Shown here: positions 57,044 through 64,000 of the stretch, in pieces
Layout: each line of letters begins with the position of its first letter
Position numbering within the stretch: position 1 is the stretch's first letter
Source: Stomorhina lunata
Lineage: Eukaryota > Arthropoda > Insecta > Diptera > Rhiniidae
NCBI GenBank assembly: GCA_933228675.1
Contig: OW121741.1
Location: forward strand, 41,712,580-41,776,579
Direction of reading: 5' to 3'
DNA: 64,000 nt
Position numbers and translations under genes: made by a program
The notes under the pieces: generated by a model
What the model saw: only the letters and a program-made list of their open reading frames with translations
Told to the model about the DNA's origin: nothing
Databases searched by the model: none

Positions 57044-58562
57044 ATGCATTTTGAGAAATTAACCTTGAAGTTTTACCTTAATTTTTCTAAAAAACTTTAT
57101 GAGATTTTTACACCATATATTTGGCGTATAGAGCAAATATCACAAAATCTGTTTTGAAGGATATAGAACAAAACGGACACTATGTATCTCAAAAACTAGA
57201 CGAGATAGCCGAAAATGGATTGCAGATTTTAAAATTTTAGGGTCGAAAACCTAAAGCGGCATCGTTAACTCAAAATGTGTAAAATGGCGGATAGAGCACA
57301 AAAACTCCAGCACGACGAAATGTTAAAGTACTTTGTGATGTTTATTTGATTTAAATTTTATTCTAAAGATTGAAGAATATAGCTTTATAATAATATAATA
57401 AGAGATTTATTAGAGCCTAATATGTAATATAGGAGTAATTAATTTACCAAATTTATTTACTGATTTAGTATGTGGCTTGTTTTCCGAACCAAAACCGTTT
57501 AGCAAAGCAAAATTCCAAAAGTGTTTCAGTCCTTGTAAAGAACTAAAATTCCCAAGTTCACACTTCGCGGTTAATGTATTAAACGAAGGAGAAAATAGAA
57601 AAAAATTGTAATAAATAGAATAAATTGAAACGTTCAAATATGTTTAATTGAAAATGGAAATTTTTTTCTGACTTCGTCAGACAGACAGAATGAGAACTTC
57701 CATAGATTCCCATACTTTTGAATATTTTTGCAATTAAATTAAACAACATCTAACGATGAAACTCAATTGTTTACACATAATTTTCATTCCAAACTTCTGG
57801 TTCTTTCTTTTCTTTGTGGTTTCCAATTGGTTGCTGTCATTGTTCGTTATTATGAACATTAATTCTGGACATGCTGTTGTTTCCTCCACTCACTTTATTA
57901 AATGAATAAATAATTCGTTATCTATTGAATACGAAAAAATAGAATTTAATTTTGAACAAAAGTAATCCGGAAAGAAAATTTGTATTAAGTGGAAATTAAT
58001 AAAGTTTAAGCAAAGACAATTTAATATATTTTTTTATCAAATGTGAAATTAAAATGGATAAAGACAATGAAAAACACAAACGCAAAATTTATATTTCATG
58101 AGCTCGTGTGTGTGCCTTAGCTTCCTCTCATTTGATAATCGTCCCTATTAGTTCTTTCCGAATTAGAGTAAAACCCTTTTTTTTTTTGGGACTTTTCAAA
58201 ACGACCATACGGCAAATCAATATATGGAAGTGCAAATATCTTTATATTATAGAGTCTTTGGTTTAAGCTAAATTTGTCTTAAAATCTGCAGCTTGGCTAT
58301 CAGATAATAAATTTATTCATAATCTAGTGATGACATTACATCTTAGCTTATCGGCTACTTTATTAATGGCCAGAATTTTGGACAGAAAAATACCACAGTG
58401 ATTAGGTGGCTTCATGTGACATTAAGCGGTAAGTCTTGTCAGAAAATTTAGTCGAGAGCCATCTGTATATAACTTATTATATCGTCTTTTACCAGGAGTT
58501 CTAGCTATGCATCTCTATCTGTATTATACTTCTTGTAATAAAGGGGTACTGCCAATGTGAAA
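57044..58562. other. AT-rich spacer, no gene seen
   Basis: No coding signal and no copy of the window's repeats. Confidence 0.5.
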
Positions 58563-60140
58563 AAACTACAGCCTGTGGAAGGCTGTTAAACATATGCAAT
58601 GTCCAACTGCATATGAGTCGGCAATTAGGCTCGAAGACGGTTCTTGGGCAAGAGATCCTTGCGGAAAATTTGATGCTTTTGCTAACCATTTAGAAAAAGC
58701 ATTTACACCAAATGAAACAAATAGTGATATAGGCTCTTATATTATGGATGACAACGTGGGTTCCTTATTGAGATTTCCTCTTTTCTTACTTATATCAAAT
58801 ATACAAAAACTTATCCTAAAAAAGTCTCCTGGAATTGACAGAATTTCTCCGTCAATGATTTGCAACCTTTCTAATTTAGCTTTAAGATTTTTATTATTTA
58901 TATACAACGCGATTCTTCGTTTGGGACATTTTCCAATGTCCTGGAAGATATCAGAAATCGTTATGATCCCAAAACCAGGCGTTACTCAAGTTTCATCTTA
59001 TAGGCCTATAAGCTTACTTTCAATTATCTCGAAATTGTTTGAAAAGCTACTTACTTCCACTTTAAGCACATCTACAAATTGGATGGATATTCTTCCTGAT
59101 CATCAATTCGGTTTCCGCTAATGTCATGGTACAGTCGAACAAGTACATATAATAACAACAATGATCAGAAAAGCCTTCGAAAACAAACAATACTGTTCCG
59201 CCTTGTTCATCGATGTTTCACAAGCATTCGATAGGGTCTGGCATGAGGGACTATTTATAAGCAAAATTGTAAATCTGCTTCCAGCAAGTACACATAAACT
59301 CTTTAAAAGTTATTTGTCCAATATTTAGAATCTTCCGATTTCGATCAAAAGATGAATATTCTTCTCCACAGGGTAATATATTGGGTCCTCTGCTATATAT
59401 TATCTTTACAGCAGATATGCCAACTAATGCTTTTACATATACATCTACTTTCGCAGATGATACATCATTTATTAGTATTGATTCCGATCCCAAAATTGCT
59501 TCTGCACTATTACAATCCCATATTCACGAGCTGGAAATGTAACGTTACATGAACACACTTTGAAAAGAGATAACTGTCCACCTTTGAGAAGAGATACTGT
59601 CCTCCAATCATGATTAACAACGTGACGATTCCCGAGTGTTCAAACGTTAGGTACCTTGGTATACATTTAGATCGCCGTCTCACTTGGTTCCATCACATCG
59701 ACTGTAAGTTAACTCAGATTAAGTTGAAATCCGCTAAACTAAACTGGCTCATTGACCCGCAATCTGTTCTGGAGTTAGACTACAAAGTCCTTTTGTACAA
59801 ATCAATTATTAAACCAATATGGACGTATGGTATTCAGCTATGGGGAACGGCTTCTGCTTCGAACATTGCCAAATTACAGAAAAGACAATCAAGGATCTTA
59901 CGTTTAATAACTGGCGCCCCCTGGTACATTAGAAATAATAATATCCATAGAGATTTAAATGTTCCACTAGTCCAAGAAGAGATTAGAAGGTTCTGTACAA
60001 AATATATTTCCAAGCTGCATGTTCACCCAAATGTTCTTGCAAGACAGCTTTTGCAATTTGAAGCCCACCAACGATTAAGAAGGATGAATACCTTAGACTT
60101 AGCCACGCACTTATTTTCTTCAAATTCGAATAAGTCTTAA
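58563..60140 (+). pseudogene. Jockey-clade ORF2 fragment (reverse transcriptase)
   Basis: Reads in order: AIRLEDGSWARDPCGKFDAF, LKKSPGIDRISPSMICNL, LGHFPMSWKISEIVMIPKPG, SYRPISLLSIISKLFEKLL, PDHQFGFR followed by a stop (59119-59121) where the family has an Arg. It goes on with CSALFIDVSQAFDRVWHEGL, then in shifted frames the catalytic TFADDTSF near 59450, and an open C-terminal block 59610-60140 with PIWTYGIQLWGTASASNIAK and LRLITGAPWYIRNNNIHRDL. The endonuclease half is missing (5' truncation). At least two frameshifts. Confidence 0.85.
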
Positions 60141-60184
60141 ATAGAGTTGCACTGGAAAACTCTATATATAGTATTTTTTTAGTG

Positions 60185-60452
60185 AAACGCCGTGGTATAG
60201 GAGGTTGGTCATCCACCTAGCATACCAGAGGTCCCAAATTCGATCCCCGGCCAGACCCACTTGAAAAAAATCAAAATAGCGGTGATTCACCTCATAACTC
60301 AGCTAGCCACTGGTTATTGAGTAATAGGCTATGTAAAACTTCTCTAACTAATGCATTTGCCGTTCGGAGCCGACGTTAAAAAGTAGGTCCCTTTCATTGA
60401 GTCTAAAAATATAATCGGATGCAGCTCATTGTCTGAGAGAAGTATCCCTTGT
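60185..60452 (+). repeat. tRNA-derived SINE
   Basis: The head resembles a tRNA gene: GTGGTATAGGAGGTTGG as A-box region, AAATTCGATCCCCGG as B-box region, about 40 bases apart. The body holds CAGACCCACTTGAAAAAA, ends near GAAGTATCCCTTGTTATACC, and is shared in part with 54063-54155. The acceptor stem does not pair well, so it is not a tRNA gene. Confidence 0.55.
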
Positions 60453-62300
60453 TATACCATTCACCAATAGGTGAAAGGGTATTATAAGTTTGTGATTCCG
60501 TTTGTAATTTTTTTATTAGTGATCGTAGACCCCATAAAAATTATACCGATCGACTCAGAATCGATTAAGCGATGTCCGTCCGTCCGTCTGTCTGTCTGTC
60601 TGTCTGTCCGTCTGTTGAAATCAAGTTTCTGAAGCCCCTGGAGGATGGACCTGCATAAATTATATACCACATTTTAGGAAATTCTCCCGCAATGAACGCT
60701 ATTAAATTTCATTAAAATCGGTTTATAAACACCGAAAATATCGAAAAAATACCAAAAATTAGCCGAAAATTTTAAAATTTTTGATTGAAACACACTTTTA
60801 AATAACAAGAGAAAAAAGATACTCCTGGTGTATATGTGATAATATATTATATATCAGATTGTAGGAAATGGTTCCCCAAACTCTGTAAAATTTTATCAAA
60901 ATCGGTGCATAAACAACTGAGATACCGCCAAAACACTAAATTTGATGTATCGCAAATTGCCCAAAGTACGCGTTAGAGAATGTTTGTTGAAAAAATGAAA
61001 TGCAGAAATAGTAAAAACCATCCTCCTGGAGCACGACAATACATAAATTTTATATCAGATTTTAGGAAATTCCCCCGCCAAGCACATTATTAAATTTTAT
61101 CAAAAGCGGTCCATAAACAACTGAGATATCGCCAAAACACTACTTGTGATGTACAGCAAATTGCCCAAAGTACGTGTCTAAGAAATTTTGTTTACATTTT
61201 GTAAGTATTGTTTCAGCGATATCTCCGGTGTTTATTAACCGATTGTGATGAAATTTGACAGGCGTTCTTTGTGGGAGGATTTCCTAAAATCTAAAATATA
61301 TAAACTCCACAAATCTGATTATGAATACCATTCAAATTGTACCAATCGACCCAGAATCGGCAGGAGAATCGATTTCGCGACGTCCGTCCGTCTGTTTGTC
61401 CGTCCGTTCGTCTACATGTCTGTCCTTTTTTCTGTTGTAGTCAAGTTTTTGGAGCTCCTGTTTTGTCGATATTTTAGATGTATATTTTGATGAAATTTAA
61501 TAATTTAATTTCGCAGGGATTACCTAAATTCTGATGCACTCGGTAATTTGTGGTAGATATAATTTAGTGTTTAAGCGATATTTCAGGCGTTTTGATCGAC
61601 AACGATGAAATTCAGGGTGGGACGATATCCTAAAATTTTGTGGAAAATGTATATGGGTATACCTTCCAGGAGCTCCACAAATCTGATTTTAGCAGACAGG
61701 CACACTGCATTTATCTTAATTTTTTGCCTGACTTTTGAACATTATGATAACATTTGAGTATGTATTATATATCAAATAATAGGTAATCTTCCTAGGAAGT
61801 ACAAAAAGTACATGATATCCGTTCAAAACCTACATATGTATGTATGTATCTCACATATCAACGAAAATTTAAATTTTTTAATTGCAATTGGGAGAAATCC
61901 GTTCACGTTTGACAATTGCTCCCGTATAACTTCGCCTAAGGCAATCTCTAAGTAGCTAATTAGTAAATGACAAATTATAATTATCTTTATACTAAATGTC
62001 ATCATCGTATCTATTATAATAGATACGATTGATGACGTTGTACAATAATGTTATTCAGGGCGATAGCGCCTAAAATAAACTTTCGAGAGGGACAACATTT
62101 GACAAAAGTATTTCTGATCTCTTGAAAAGTTCGGTATTGAAAATGGGCGAGCTCGGTTCACATTTAGTGAAATCTCCCATATAACCCCGACCGGGAATTG
62201 CTTTAATGCTGATAAATTAAATCAAATTATAATTTCACAAAGAACTAGAGAAAAACTTTCCACACATCCATCGGACAGATCGAAAGAACAATACTTCCCA
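60453..62300 (-). repeat. mini-me-type composite repeat
   Basis: Starts TACCATTCACCAATAGGTGA with (GTCC/GTCT)n at about 60575-60613 and a second degenerate GTCC/GTCT tract at 61380-61425. Between and after these, several units carry TTTTATCAAAATCGGTGCAT and GAGATATCGCC-like boxes with spacing of roughly 200 bp. Related to the array at 43282-44626 and to 46656-48642. No coding content. Confidence 0.5.
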
Positions 62301-62539
62301 AATATTATTGTTGAAGTATTCATCTTAATTAGTTAACTAACTTCAGATTGATAAGTAAATCTTCCGACAAAGCTGATATAATTCCAACCAAAAGCTATAT
62401 ATTTCACGTTTGTATATAAAACTAAGAGTGTATACTAGAGCGTCTCGACTTATATGGGGAAAAAATAAAGTTCGCCGTACACCATCGAATATAAAGCATT
62501 GCTATGAGAGAGTTTCGAAATTTTTTTTTTTAATTTTTT

Positions 62540-64000
62540 TCGTTGCACATTGGGGTCGCCAAAATACATTTTTCGTTATATCTTTGGCATTTACAGTCGG
62601 ATCTCGAAGTGTGATATATCGATGTTTTTGTCTCGAGGAGGCCAACATTCTTCATTAATAGTCATTAATCTTGGGTATCCGGTTCTAGTATTTATCTATC
62701 AGACCCCTGTTCCTACCCCCCTAATGTACCACCCTAATATCAGAAAATTAAAGCTCTTACAAAATCGTTAAACTTTTACTAAGGAAGTTTTTCGATTTTT
62801 CAAACCGATCTATTACAAACAAGGAATTTCTTATTTTGCCGCACATAGGGATCGCCAAAATACATTTTTCGTTATATCTTCGCCATTTACTGTCGGATCT
62901 TAAAGTGTAATATATCGATGTTTTAGTCTAACGAAGGCCAATGTTTTGCGATATTAATCATTGACCTTAAATACATTCTTCTACATAGTATCTACCCAAG
63001 ATATTTTAACTCATACAACAAGAATTATAAAAATTTTAAATCTTTTAATCAATTATGTTTTGAAAAGATCCAAGTTTGCTGTATTTTTGACGGCTCTCAA
63101 GTTCTGAAAAAATGTGGCCCATGGGTTGCTCACCAGTGACAGCCAAGGCAGATTAATGTACTACATGAACAAAATGTTCAGTGTCTGTTTAAAGGCATAG
63201 ATAAGCTGTGAAAATAATTAAGTTTAGTTTTATAATCATCGACCTCAAGTACATTCTTCTAGTTTTTTTTTTTGATAATAATCATTGATCTCAGATATCC
63301 GTTCTAGTGTTTATTCAAAATTGTGAAAAAATATCATGTAAAAATTCACAGTGTAAATACCCAAACAGTCTATTAGTTTGTCTTGCTATTCGTTTTATCC
63401 ACGAAATAATTGTTTGAATTTCGTCTGTGTCTGTATAACATTTAATCGCGTTGTATTTAATTTAATTATAAACTAATAAAAATTAATTTAAATAAACAAC
63501 AGCCTCCCGAACTCTCCGCTTTTATTTTATCCGCCATTCTGGTTCTTGTGAAATCCAACCTCAAGCAATTCCAATAGATGATACATCTTGGGTTCATCAA
63601 TTGCCGGACGACGTTCAATAAATGCTTCGTCTGCCCATAGAAAATAATGTTTACTTTTTCCACCCGGTCCACAATTTCAGAATTTTTTTGACTGAGCCGC
63701 CATGCTTGCAATTCTTAATGCAAGAACTGCTGAAGCATTACAGTTTTCCAAAGATGTAATCGAAATACCAGCTAACATAAGGAAAATACTTTCTGTTGAT
63801 AGTTTTATTTACTAAACTTAATTATTTTCACAGCTTATCTATGTCTTTGTATGAGTTAAGATATATTGGGTAGGTACTATGTAGAAGAATGTATTTAAGG
63901 TCAATGATTAATATCGCAAAACATTGGCATTCGTTAGACAAAAACATTGATATATTACACTTTAAGATCCGACAGTAAATGGCGAAGATATAACGAAAAA
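62540..64000. repeat. large foldback structure with a direct repeat, cut by the window end
   Basis: The segment 62862-63005 (AAATACATTTTTCGTTATAT ... CATTCTTCTACATAGTA) is repeated inverted, almost exactly, at 63857-64000. Inside, ATAAGCTGTGAAAATAATTA at about 63202 is also inverted at about 63818. A diverged direct copy of the arm lies at 62560-62700. The loop holds the minus-strand frame 63466-63711, which I cannot identify. This looks like a DNA transposon with long inverted repeats, continuing beyond the window. Confidence 0.6.

Noticed and set aside
60190..60260. Functional tRNA gene
   Set aside because: Box-like motifs are present but the stems do not pair, and the sequence continues into a repeated SINE body.
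63466..63711. 81-residue minus-strand frame in the loop of the foldback
   Set aside because: Composition is plausible, but there is no recognisable motif and another frame of the same strand looks equally good. Left uncalled.

Overview
The window looks like a transposon-dense, AT-rich stretch of a fly genome (Diptera; a calyptrate such as a blow fly, house fly or stable fly is my inference). The grounds are the repeat content: mini-me/DINE-1-type repeats with GTCY microsatellite cores, a BEL/Pao retrotransposon, Jockey/CR1- and RTE-type non-LTR elements, mariner, hAT and TTAA-type DNA transposons, and a eukaryotic spliced gene. I found no cellular gene, rRNA or functional tRNA gene. Almost everything that can be named is a mobile element, often nested in another one.

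Layout. 1-9 kb: AT-rich spacer with fragments of four non-LTR elements and a mariner, one mini-me-type repeat, and the first copy (E1) of a family of Helitron/Helentron-like elements. 9.8-19.3 kb: a TTAA-flanked DNA element with a broken transposase-like gene carries a non-LTR retrotransposon (about 11.9-19.2 kb). That retrotransposon is split at 13792-17422 by a 3.6-kb DNA transposon with about 630-bp inverted repeats and a three-exon gene. Removing the DNA transposon and one copy of its 7-bp duplication restores an open 971-codon reading frame. 20.3-35.5 kb: a second non-LTR element holds a 621-bp hAT-like MITE, a Helitron-like copy (E2), and a 1.8-kb hAT with another Helitron-like copy (E3) inside. 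E2 in turn holds an intact-looking BEL/Pao element (23335-31789) whose two LTRs read as identical.

35.5-50 kb: mini-me-type repeats alternate with Helitron-like copies E4, E5 and E6, followed by a tandem array with a 127-bp palindrome, a 51-bp RTE tail insertion and a 421-bp piggyBac-like MITE. 50-60.5 kb: degenerate RTE-type elements, a mariner with three disabling changes, a Jockey-type fragment and tRNA-derived SINEs. 60.5-64 kb: a mini-me-type composite and a large foldback structure cut by the window end.

The most unusual items are: (1) the BEL element's second ORF, a stand-alone copy of the Gag zinc-knuckle block with a basic tail, placed directly behind a strong 3' splice site; (2) the DNA transposon with long inverted repeats and a spliced gene whose superfamily I cannot name; (3) the Helitron-like E family, with a terminal hairpin, an internal satellite of 132-bp units each holding a GTGGCGCCAC palindrome, and a (TA)n tract. 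All boundaries come from reading by eye; identities and family names have not been checked against a database.
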